From: Spartobacteria bacterium
GTDB lineage: Bacteria > Verrucomicrobiota > Verrucomicrobiia > Chthoniobacterales > Terrimicrobiaceae
Assembly: GCA_947487745.1 (NCBI GenBank)
Contig: CANKXQ010000092.1
Coordinates: 1 to 5,687 of the forward strand
Length of the DNA: 5,687 nucleotides
Direction: 5' to 3'
The translations under genes were made by a program, and so were the position numbers. This document shows, piece by piece, positions 1 to 5,687 of this stretch; position 1 is the first letter of the stretch; every line of letters begins with the position of its first letter. The notes under the pieces were generated by a model. It saw nothing but the letters and a program-made list of their open reading frames with translations. It searched no databases and was not told the DNA's origin.

Positions 1-261
1 GCCAGAGCCAGCGGATGCGGATTCGAAGTCAACCGCGAGTCAATCCCCCGCCGCAAAGAATCCGACATCCAAGCCGCCCTCTCCGACGGCGAAGACTACG
101 AACTCCTCCTCGCCATCCCCTCCTCAAAAGCCAAGCTCCTCCAAAAAAAGTGGCCCACCGCCTTTCCCAAGACCCGACTCACCCACATCGGCACCCTCAC
201 GCCCCCTCAACCCACCCCCCCCGACTGGCCCGGAGGCTGGGACCACTTCGAAAAAAAATAA
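1..261 (+). CDS. thiL: Thiamine-monophosphate kinase, C-terminal part (5' end outside window)
   Basis: This is the last 86 codons of an open frame already running at base 1 and ending at TAA 259-261. ThiL phosphorylates thiamine monophosphate to the cofactor thiamine diphosphate with ATP, in the cytoplasm. The motif SDGEDYELLLAIP (about residues 28-40 of the fragment) matches the conserved GGEDYELL segment of the ThiL C-terminal domain (AIR-synthase-related fold). The later THIGTL and the terminal GGWDHF also resemble ThiL ends. The catalytic N-terminal domain is outside the window, so activity cannot be judged. Third codon positions are very rich in C (runs of CTC and ATC), more so than in the downstream genes. 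The gene converges on the minus-strand regulator, with two palindromic repeats in the gap. Family assignment is fairly firm; it rests on the C-terminal motif only. Confidence 0.85.
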   Translation, partial: ARASGCGFEVNRESIPRRKESDIQAALSDGEDYELLLAIPSSKAKLLQKKWPTAFPKTRLTHIGTLTPPQPTPPDWPGGWDHFEKK

Positions 262-300
262 CCGCCGCACCCAAAGCCCGCCCCACTCCCATCGTCACGA

Positions 301-332
301 CCAAAATTTTGGACGATCGTCCAAAAAGTTGG
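301..332. repeat. Palindromic repeat copy A
   Basis: This is a 32-bp inverted repeat centred between bases 316 and 317. The inner 20 bp (307-326) are perfectly self-complementary around TTGGACGATCGTCCAA. Two mismatched pairs follow, then four more matching pairs ending in CC/GG. It starts 40 bp after the thiL stop. The centre CGATCG contains GATC. It belongs to the same family as the copies at 411-444 and 1304-1339. As RNA it could fold into a hairpin, but no T-run follows on either strand, so a standard Rho-independent terminator is not supported. Confidence 0.9.
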
Positions 333-410
333 CTATTAAAAACCGTAACCGAGTCTCAAAAAAATCGCATATTTCCTTTCAAATGCAGACCAGATAACGA
401 TTCCAGGGCG

Positions 411-444
411 ACCAAAAATTTGGACGATCGTTCAAAATTTTGGT
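411..444. repeat. Palindromic repeat copy B
   Basis: This is a 34-bp inverted repeat centred between bases 427 and 428, with 15 of 17 pairs matching. One mismatch is in the core, where GGACGATCGTTC replaces GGACGATCGTCC; the other is in the A/T arm. The ends are ACC/GGT, as in copy C. It lies in the convergent gap, 63 bp beyond the 3' end of the PaaX-like gene. The core change suggests an older or decaying copy, or a weaker site. Confidence 0.9.
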
Positions 445-507
445 TCATGCTTGGTCACTGGAGCGGCTTAAAAGTGGGGGCGGATTTCTGAGTGCAGGGA
501 AGAGGCT

Positions 508-1269
508 CTACTTTTCTATGAAGAGTTTTTTGAGGGTGCCGAGCACTTTCAATCTTTCATCCCGGGCTTTGATGCCTTTGTAGTCTTTGGGAAGAAGTTG
601 GAGGGGGAGGAATGGGTCTCTGTGCAGGATTTCGTGCCAGAGTTTCAATTCCTCTGATGCCCATTCGTTGAACTCCGTCTCGGTGCATTTTTGTTTGGGC
701 GCGATTTCGAGGAGTTCGGCGTGGTTGGTGTAGAGTTTGTTGATCTTTGCAAAGTCCCACGCGCTTTTGACAACGGATTCGTTGCCTGCGTCTCCAAGGA
801 AGATGCCTTCGATGATGGCGAATCCTTTTTGGCTTTTAAGCTGGAGTCCTTTTTGACGGAGGTTCGCGTCCAATTGATGGGGTGTGATCCAGATGCTGCG
901 TTGGAGGCAACCGAAGTTTTGGTGGCGCAGGGTGAGCCTGAGATCGTGCCTGGCTTTGCGTTGCGACTCGGGGAGATCGAAGGTGATGATCCTCCACTTG
1001 CCGTCCCATTTGGAGTTCCACAACGCGTCGGGGTCTAGCCCGCCGAGGGCGAGGAGTTTTCCCTTTTGCGTCAGGGTGATTGTTTTTTCTCCGACGCTCT
1101 CATCGAGTGAAACAAAACCCTCGTTCTCGAGGCGATGAATCCGTCTCAAGAGTCCGTGCCTCCAGGCCCAGCCTTCGAAAGATTGGTCCATCGCGCGAAA
1201 TGTGGGTCGCGCCATGATGTTCAGACCCCACATCAAGGTATAGAGAAACAACTCCGTCTTTGGCTTCAT
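508..1269 (-). CDS. PaaX-family transcriptional regulator (orphan, target unknown)
   Basis: This encodes a 253-residue cytoplasmic DNA-binding protein. Residues about 1-75 look like a winged helix (WRHGLLRRIHRLENEGFV, then a wing and LTQKGK). Residues about 86-160 carry WDGKWRIITFDLPE, RKARHDLR and CLQRSIWITP, matching the ferredoxin-like, Cas2-like middle domain of PaaX proteins. Residues about 218-230 (DPFLPLQLLPKDY) match the DPxLPxxLLPxxW signature of the PaaX C-terminal domain. Length fits the family (about 250-300). In E. coli, PaaX represses phenylacetate genes and is released by phenylacetyl-CoA; no such genes are visible here, so that role should not be assumed. I chose ATG 1267-1269 because the family-like sequence begins there (MKPKTELFLYTL). 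A TTG at 1327-1329 would add 20 residues, but it lies inside palindrome copy C and encodes repeat-derived sequence. No Shine-Dalgarno is evident. Palindromes lie on both sides of the gene, and copy C is 34 bp upstream of the start. Confidence 0.82.
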   Translation of the reverse strand: MKPKTELFLYTLMWGLNIMARPTFRAMDQSFEGWAWRHGLLRRIHRLENEGFVSLDESVGEKTITLTQKGKLLALGGLDPDALWNSKWDGKWRIITFDLPESQRKARHDLRLTLRHQNFGCLQRSIWITPHQLDANLRQKGLQLKSQKGFAIIEGIFLGDAGNESVVKSAWDFAKINKLYTNHAELLEIAPKQKCTETEFNEWASEELKLWHEILHRDPFLPLQLLPKDYKGIKARDERLKVLGTLKKLFIEK

Positions 1270-1401
1270 GCCGCGTGGAGTAGCATTCGGTGCCGGACGT
1301 GCAAACCAAAAAATTGGACGATCGTCCAAATTTTTGGTTCGCGCTTGTGGGATGCTTTTTCCTCTCTTGAGTTCCCGTGTGAAATCCCTTTTCGTGTGCG
1401 G
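1270..1401. promoter_or_regulatory. Divergent control region between the PaaX-like gene and gltX
   Basis: This 132-bp gap separates two genes transcribed away from each other, so promoters for both should lie here or run into the neighbouring coding ends. Palindrome copy C occupies its middle (1304-1339), ending 62 bp before the gltX start. I find no convincing -35/-10 pair in either direction. A role for the palindrome as an operator is inferred from position only. Confidence 0.45.
1304..1339. repeat. Palindromic repeat copy C, candidate operator
   Basis: This is a 36-bp inverted repeat centred between bases 1321 and 1322, with 17 of 18 pairs matching. Its ends are AACC/GGTT, and it has the intact core TTGGACGATCGTCCAA. 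It is the best-preserved of the three copies and the only one upstream of genes. Both the PaaX-like regulator and gltX start on its outer sides. A symmetric site of this length suits a dimeric or tetrameric regulator. Binding by the neighbouring PaaX-like protein is a hypothesis, and a simple dispersed repeat is the main alternative. Confidence 0.9.
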
Positions 1402-2724
1402 ATGACTGTTCGCACACGATTTGCTCCTTCACCGACTGGTTATCTGCATGTGGGAGGGGCTCGCACGGCTCTTTTCAACTGGCTTTACGCGCGTCGCCAC
1501 GGCGGGAAATTTATTCTCCGGATTGAAGACACGGATGAGAAACGCAACACGGCGGAGGCTCATCAGGTTATTTATGACGGGCTGAAATGGCTGGGTCTGG
1601 ATTGGGATGAGGGTCCGGACATGGGCGGGGATTATGGTCCTTATCGCCAGAGCGAGCGGTCGGAGATTTATGCCAAATACCTCGCCCGATTGGAGGCGGG
1701 TGGACATGTGTATGAGGATGGCGGTTCGATTCGCTTCCGTTCCCCGCGCAAGCCGGTTGTGCTTGAGGACATGGTCTGCGGGCGTATTGAGTTCGATATG
1801 TCAAATCCAGCGACGCACCCGGACATGACCATTCGGCGTCCGGATGGGTCTTTTATTTTCCATTTTGTAAATGTGGTGGACGACATCGAAATGAAGCTCA
1901 CGCATGTGATCCGAGGAGAGGATCACCTTTCCAATACGCCCAAGCACATCGAGCTCTACAATGCGCTTGGCGAGAAGCCTCCGGTCTTCGGCCACATTCC
2001 GCTCATCCTGAATCATGAGGGCAAAAAGCTCAGCAAGCGTGATGGTGGCTCGAGCATTACTTACTTCATGGAGCACGGCTACGCTCCGGAGGCGGTGGCG
2101 AACTATCTCTGCCTGCTCGGATGGTCTCCCGGCGAGAACCGTGAAAAACTCTCCATGGAGGAAATTCTGGCGCTGTTCGACATCGATAAAATCAATCGCC
2201 GCAATGCCATCTTCGATCTGGACAAATGTTTTTGGCTGAATGGGCAGCATATCCTTTCGATGAGCTTTGAGCGATTCGTGGAATTGGCGAAGCCTTTCGT
2301 GGAGAAGGCGGGGATTTCCTACGGTTCTGAGGCGGCGCTTCTGGCAGCGCTCACGATTGTGAAACCGAAGGTGAAGCACCTCAGTGATGTGCCGGACTGG
2401 ATCGGATTTCTTTTCACGGAGGAGTTCACTTTTGATCCCGAAGCTGTCGAAAAAAGTTTGAAAAAAGCGGGTGCGGCGGGGCGCCTTCAGGCGTTGATCG
2501 CCGCGCTCACGAAGGTTGAGGATTGGTCGCATGCTTCGCTCGAGGCCGCGTTGAAGGACACGGCCACCACTCTTGGAGTCAAAACCGGCGAGTTGGTCCA
2601 TCCTGCCCGAGTCGCTGTGAGCGGTCGCTCGGTTGGCCCTGGGCTTTATGAGATGTTTGTGGTGCTTGGCAAGGAACGCACTCTGGCTCGCTTCGCGCGC
2701 GCTGCCTTGATGGCTGCCGCCTGA
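1402..2724 (+). CDS. gltX: Glutamyl-tRNA synthetase, compact form
   Basis: This cytoplasmic class I enzyme charges tRNA(Glu) (in many bacteria also tRNA(Gln)) with glutamate using ATP. The 440-residue protein starts MTVRTRFAPSPTGYLHVGG, with HVGG (16-19) as the HIGH motif. RIEDTD (40-45), VIRGEDHLSNTP (169-180) and KLSKR (209-213, the KMSKS motif) follow. The C-terminal anticodon-binding part ends with ELVHPARVAVSGRSVGPGLYE, typical of GluRS. It is shorter than the usual 470-500 residues. After VY at 103-104 the sequence goes directly to the SIRFR strand, so the usual segment carrying the Cys-x-Cys zinc ligands is missing. I chose ATG 1402 because family homology begins there; the frame stays open back to 1135, but that part is antisense to the regulator and reads through the palindrome. 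No Shine-Dalgarno is clear. It is the first gene of the likely gltX-argCJB unit. Confidence 0.95.
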   Translation: MTVRTRFAPSPTGYLHVGGARTALFNWLYARRHGGKFILRIEDTDEKRNTAEAHQVIYDGLKWLGLDWDEGPDMGGDYGPYRQSERSEIYAKYLARLEAGGHVYEDGGSIRFRSPRKPVVLEDMVCGRIEFDMSNPATHPDMTIRRPDGSFIFHFVNVVDDIEMKLTHVIRGEDHLSNTPKHIELYNALGEKPPVFGHIPLILNHEGKKLSKRDGGSSITYFMEHGYAPEAVANYLCLLGWSPGENREKLSMEEILALFDIDKINRRNAIFDLDKCFWLNGQHILSMSFERFVELAKPFVEKAGISYGSEAALLAALTIVKPKVKHLSDVPDWIGFLFTEEFTFDPEAVEKSLKKAGAAGRLQALIAALTKVEDWSHASLEAALKDTATTLGVKTGELVHPARVAVSGRSVGPGLYEMFVVLGKERTLARFARAALMAAA

Positions 2725-2729
2725 TTTCT

Positions 2730-3767
2730 ATGAGTGGCAAGGTCCCAGTCGCGATCGTCGGCGCCAATGGATATTCCGGCGAGGAGTTGTGCGCGATTCT
2801 GGCGCGGCATCCGTCGGTCTCTGTTGTTGCGGTGACCTCCCGTCAGCATGCGGGCAAGCCCGCAGGCGAAGTGCTGCCGCGCCTCTCCGGGGTGGGGGAG
2901 TTTTCCAAACTGGTCTTCAGCGAACCTGTGATGGATACGCTTCTTCGCTCCGGGGCGGAGTTTTTCTTTCTCGCGCTTCCCCATGGGCTGGCAGCGGAGT
3001 ATGCCGTGCCGCTTTGGGAGGCTGGCAAAAGGGTCATCGACTTGAGTGCGGATTTCCGGTTGCGCGACGCTGAGGTTTATCGCGAATTTTACGGCGAGCA
3101 GCACCCCGCCGCGAATTTACTCCCCGAGGCTGTTTACGGTCTGCCTGAGTTGCACCGCGATGCGATTCGCGCAGCCAAGTTTGTCGGTTCGGCAGGCTGT
3201 TACCCCACATCGATTTTGTTGCCATTGGTCCCTCTCCTGAAAGCTGGTCTGATCGACGCTGGGGATATCACCGTGGCCAGCGCCAGTGGAGTCAGTGGAG
3301 CAGGTCGCAAGGCGGAGACAGCGCTTCTTTTTGGCGAGTGCAACGAAAGCCTGCGCGCCTATGGATTGCCCAAGCACCGGCATCTCTCGGAAATCGAGCA
3401 GGAACTTTCGCTGGCGGCTTCGCAGCAGGTCACGATTACCTTCACCCCGCACCTTGCGCCCATGACGCGTGGAATCCATACGACGATCTTCACGCGCCTC
3501 GCGGTTGGGGTTTTGGCGGATGGTATTCTTTCTGCGTTAGCGGCGGCTTATTCGAAGGAGCCGTTCGTTCGCGTTTCACAGAATCTCCCTGATACAAAAA
3601 ATGTGACGGGCACTAATTTCTGTGACATCTCCGCAAGGTTTGATGCCCGCACGGGCAGGCTGATCCTGCTTTCTGCGGAAGATAATTTGGTAAAAGGCGC
3701 CGCAGGTCAGGCGGTGCAGAACTTCAACCTCATGGCCGGACTCGACGAGACGGCTGGATTGCTATGA
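2730..3767 (+). CDS. argC: N-acetyl-gamma-glutamyl-phosphate reductase
   Basis: ArgC reduces N-acetylglutamyl phosphate to N-acetylglutamate semialdehyde with NADPH, the third step of the acetylated arginine pathway, in the cytoplasm. The 345-residue protein has full family length. It begins with a Rossmann fold and the dinucleotide-binding motif VGANGYSG (10-17). The catalytic cysteine is Cys157 in SAGCYPT, followed by the conserved ASGVSGAGR (184-192). HRH at 216-218 contains the active-site histidine region, and PMTRGIHTT (244-252) and AEDNLVKGAAGQAVQNFN (316-333) are typical of the second domain and C-terminus. The start lies 5 bp after the gltX stop with no recognisable ribosome-binding motif, which suggests cotranscription and possibly coupled translation. 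The stop overlaps the argJ start as ATGA. No anomaly seen. Confidence 0.97.
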   Translation: MSGKVPVAIVGANGYSGEELCAILARHPSVSVVAVTSRQHAGKPAGEVLPRLSGVGEFSKLVFSEPVMDTLLRSGAEFFFLALPHGLAAEYAVPLWEAGKRVIDLSADFRLRDAEVYREFYGEQHPAANLLPEAVYGLPELHRDAIRAAKFVGSAGCYPTSILLPLVPLLKAGLIDAGDITVASASGVSGAGRKAETALLFGECNESLRAYGLPKHRHLSEIEQELSLAASQQVTITFTPHLAPMTRGIHTTIFTRLAVGVLADGILSALAAAYSKEPFVRVSQNLPDTKNVTGTNFCDISARFDARTGRLILLSAEDNLVKGAAGQAVQNFNLMAGLDETAGLL

Positions 3768-4951
3768 TCGAAATCAAAAAAATCAAAGGCGGCGTTTGTG
3801 CCGCACGGGGCTTCGTTGCCGGAGCCGCAGGTTGTGGAATCAAGGCAGGCAAGGTCACACGCGATGATGTGGCAGTCGTCTTCTCCGAAGCAGTCGCCAC
3901 CTCTGCTGCGACTTTTACCACCAACAATGTCAAAGCCGCGCCAGTTCGCGTTTCGGCCGAACATCTCAAGGCTGGCGGCAACCGTGCTGTGATTCTCAAC
4001 AGTGGCAATGCCAACGCCTGCACAGGCGAGGGTGGACTCAAGGACGCCAAAGCCATGTGCTCCGCTGCTGCTGAACTTTTGGGCCTGAAACAAAAAGAAG
4101 TCCTCGTTTGCTCAACCGGCCGAATCGGCGTTCCCATGCCGATGGATCGCATTGCCAAAGGCATCGCCGCGTTAAAGCCAACCCCCAACGGAAGTGCCGC
4201 TTCTGCCGCTGCCATTATGACGAGCGATACTTTTGCTAAGGAATATGCCGTCGAGGTGAAAACCTCCAAAGGCTCGTTCCGTGTGGGAGGTGTCGCCAAG
4301 GGTGCGGGAATGATCGATCCGAACATGGCTACCATGCTTTGCGTGGTGACGACGGATGCCGCCATTCCCCAATCCGCTCTTCGGGCCGACTTGAAGCGCT
4401 CCGTGGCAAATTCTTTCAACCGCATCACCATCGATGGCGATATGAGCACGAATGACACGGTCATCCTGCTCGCCAACGGTCTGAGCGCCTGCTCGCCCGA
4501 CATGAAAGCATTTTCGCAGGCGCTGGATGAAGTCACCCGCGCCTTGGCTCGAATGATCGTAAGCGACGGCGAGGGCGTTTCGCGTTTTGTCGAAGTCGAA
4601 GTCACTGGTGCAGTCAACGACAAGGAAGCCCGCATCGCTGCAGAAGCTATCGCCAATTCGACGCTGGTCAAATGCGCGTGGGCCGGTGGGGATCCGAATT
4701 GGGGGCGAATTCTCGACGCCGTTGGTTATTGCGGCGTGAAGGTCGATGACACGAAGGCCGATATTTTCTACGACAAGCTCGCTTCCGTGAAAAACGGCAT
4801 CGCTGCCAAGACACCCTTCGAAAAGCTCCGCGCCATTGCCGCTAAAAAATCCTTCAAGGTCACGGTCGATCTCAAGCTCGGAAAAGGCTCCTACTATGTC
4901 TGGACCACCGATCTTACCGAAGAATATGTGAGGCTGAATCTCGGCGAATAA
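3764..4951 (+). CDS. argJ: Bifunctional glutamate N-acetyltransferase / ornithine acetyltransferase
   Basis: ArgJ moves the acetyl group from N-acetylornithine to glutamate, making ornithine and recycling N-acetylglutamate; many members also acetylate glutamate from acetyl-CoA. The 395-residue precursor contains KGAGMIDPNMATML (179-192). Proteins of this N-terminal-nucleophile family cut themselves before the Thr of this motif, here Ala189/Thr190, giving alpha and beta chains with Thr190 as nucleophile. STGRIG (117-122) supplies the oxyanion-hole Thr-Gly, and NSFNRITIDGDMSTNDT (216-232) and DPNWGRI (310-316) are conserved beta-chain motifs. The C-terminus is unusual: DLTEEYVRLNLGE ends earlier than the family's common INADYRT-like tail, removing the terminal Ser/Thr that contacts substrate in studied members. 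The start overlaps the argC stop by 4 bp (ATGA), implying translational coupling. Whether it also has acetyl-CoA-dependent activity cannot be told from the sequence. Confidence 0.96.
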   Translation: MIEIKKIKGGVCAARGFVAGAAGCGIKAGKVTRDDVAVVFSEAVATSAATFTTNNVKAAPVRVSAEHLKAGGNRAVILNSGNANACTGEGGLKDAKAMCSAAAELLGLKQKEVLVCSTGRIGVPMPMDRIAKGIAALKPTPNGSAASAAAIMTSDTFAKEYAVEVKTSKGSFRVGGVAKGAGMIDPNMATMLCVVTTDAAIPQSALRADLKRSVANSFNRITIDGDMSTNDTVILLANGLSACSPDMKAFSQALDEVTRALARMIVSDGEGVSRFVEVEVTGAVNDKEARIAAEAIANSTLVKCAWAGGDPNWGRILDAVGYCGVKVDDTKADIFYDKLASVKNGIAAKTPFEKLRAIAAKKSFKVTVDLKLGKGSYYVWTTDLTEEYVRLNLGE

Positions 4952-4955
4952 TTTC

Positions 4956-5687
4956 ATGCTCACCACACCCGAAGCCCGCTCCGAATGCCTTATTGAGGCG
5001 CTTCCATACATCCAAAAATATCGCGGCCAGACCTTCGTCATCAAGTATGGCGGCTCCGCGATGGAGGACGAGCAGATCGTCGATAAATTCTTGCGTGATG
5101 TCGTCTTTCTCGAGGCGGTCGGCATCAACCCCGTGCTTGTTCACGGCGGTGGCAAGGCGATCACAGCCCGCATGAAGGACGCCGGATTGCAGGCCCGTTT
5201 CATCGAGGGTCTCAGAGCTACAAACGCAACGGCGATCAAGATCGTGGAGGAGACACTCGATGAGGAAATCAACCCCTCCATCGTCTCGACCATCAATGAA
5301 TTCGGTGGGCGGGCCAAAGGCTTTTCCGGCAAAAATGTCTTCATCGCCCGTCAGCTTCAAAAGCAAGCGGTCATCGAAGGGGAAACGGTGGAGATCGGCT
5401 TCGTTGGGGAAGCGCAGGAGGTGAATGCCGGATTCGTGAGCGAGGCAGTGCATGCCGAGGTCGTTCCCGTCATCAGCCCAATCGGGGCGACGCCGGAGGG
5501 CGTTGTTTTAAACATCAATGCCGACATCGCCGCAGCGGCTCTGGCTGCCGAATTGCAAGCCGCCAAGCTGATCTATGTCACCGATGTGCCCGGCATCATG
5601 CGCGACGCCTCGGACCGTGAATCCCTCATCGCAAGCGTCCCAGCGAAACAAGTCAAAAGCCTCATCCAACCAAAAATCATCGCCGGC
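4956..5687 (+). CDS. argB: Acetylglutamate kinase, 3' end outside window
   Basis: ArgB phosphorylates N-acetylglutamate with ATP, the second and usually controlled step of arginine synthesis. The window holds 244 codons of an open frame; the usual length is 280-300, so roughly the last 50 residues are missing because of the window edge. The amino acid kinase fold shows VIKYGGSAM (28-36, catalytic Lys30), the glycine-rich loop HGGGKAI (63-69), FIEGLRATN (82-90, substrate-binding Arg87), LNINADIAAAALAAEL (185-200) and VTDVPGIM (208-215). The N-terminal stretch ECLIEALPYIQKYRG resembles the extra N-terminal helix of arginine-inhibited hexameric enzymes, so feedback inhibition by arginine is likely. 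GLRATN differs slightly from the more common GLRVTD. The start is 4 bp after the argJ stop, with no clear Shine-Dalgarno, so it is presumably in the same operon. Confidence 0.96.
   Translation, partial: MLTTPEARSECLIEALPYIQKYRGQTFVIKYGGSAMEDEQIVDKFLRDVVFLEAVGINPVLVHGGGKAITARMKDAGLQARFIEGLRATNATAIKIVEETLDEEINPSIVSTINEFGGRAKGFSGKNVFIARQLQKQAVIEGETVEIGFVGEAQEVNAGFVSEAVHAEVVPVISPIGATPEGVVLNINADIAAAALAAELQAAKLIYVTDVPGIMRDASDRESLIASVPAKQVKSLIQPKIIAG

Larger units (their letters stand above)
262..507. other. Convergent intergenic gap between thiL and the PaaX-like gene
   Basis: This 246-bp stretch lies between the stop codons of two converging genes. Apart from palindrome copies A and B (centres 111 bp apart) I see no gene-like frame, RNA gene or T-tract terminator. 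The spacer between the copies and the stretch from 445 to 507 show no clear structure. An open frame crosses the region, but its translation is arginine- and proline-rich shadow sequence followed by translated repeats, so I do not call it. Confidence 0.7.

Noticed and set aside
301..444. Copies A and B as Rho-independent terminators
   Set aside because: The hairpins have no following T-tract, and a third copy of the same element lies upstream of genes, so termination is not the best explanation.
15..491. Open + strand frame of 158 codons
   Set aside because: It overlaps thiL in another frame, its product is almost all Arg, Pro and His, and its second half is translation of palindrome copies A and B.
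1270..1329. TTG start for the PaaX-like gene, adding 20 residues
   Set aside because: The start would lie inside palindrome copy C and the first residues would be repeat-encoded; the ATG at 1269 fits the family better. It is not fully excluded.
301..1339. CRISPR array near a Cas2-like protein
   Set aside because: The repeats are full palindromes with unequal spacing (111 and 894 bp between centres) and no regular spacers. The protein is of PaaX type with a winged helix, not Cas2, and no other cas gene is present.
1135..1401. Longer N-terminus for GltX
   Set aside because: The extra 89 residues are antisense to the regulator and pass through palindrome copy C; family homology begins exactly at the Met at 1402.
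1801..2601. Long minus-strand open frame opposite gltX
   Set aside because: It is a shadow of a strongly conserved gene, with no recognisable protein motif.
3730..4671. Long minus-strand open frame opposite argJ
   Set aside because: The Ala/Ser/Thr-rich low-complexity product is typical of antisense shadow in a G+C-rich gene. The overlapping minus-strand frame 4172-5128 is rejected on the same grounds.

Overview
The window comes from a bacterial chromosome with moderately high G+C. The gene content and the style of the proteins (gltX followed by argC-argJ-argB, a GluRS lacking the usual zinc-binding insert, almost no Shine-Dalgarno motifs) suggest Verrucomicrobiota or a relative. That placement is a judgement from memory of family sequences, not a search result, and is moderate at best.

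Layout. Bases 1-261 hold the 3' end of a gene for thiamine-monophosphate kinase (thiL, + strand). A 246-bp convergent gap follows, with two copies (A and B) of a long A/T-armed palindrome around the core TTGGACGATCGTCCAA. Next, on the minus strand (508-1269), is a PaaX-type transcriptional regulator: winged helix, Cas2-like middle domain, PaaX C-terminal domain. Its upstream region, shared with the divergent gltX, carries the third and best-preserved palindrome (copy C). From 1402 to the window end, four + strand genes run almost without gaps: gltX (glutamyl-tRNA synthetase), argC (5-bp gap), argJ (4-bp ATGA overlap) and argB (4-bp gap, cut by the window end).

How the genes work together. ArgB, ArgC and ArgJ are three steps of the acetylated, cyclic arginine pathway from glutamate toward ornithine. 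ArgJ recycles the acetyl group and ArgB probably senses arginine. GltX uses the same amino acid, glutamate, for tRNA charging, so the cluster looks like one glutamate-centred transcription unit. The regulator lies outside that pathway and has no phenylacetate genes beside it. It has palindromes on both sides, which makes it a candidate for an autoregulated or repeat-associated regulator.

The metabolic genes are ordinary. The part most worth following up is the regulator with its three palindromes.
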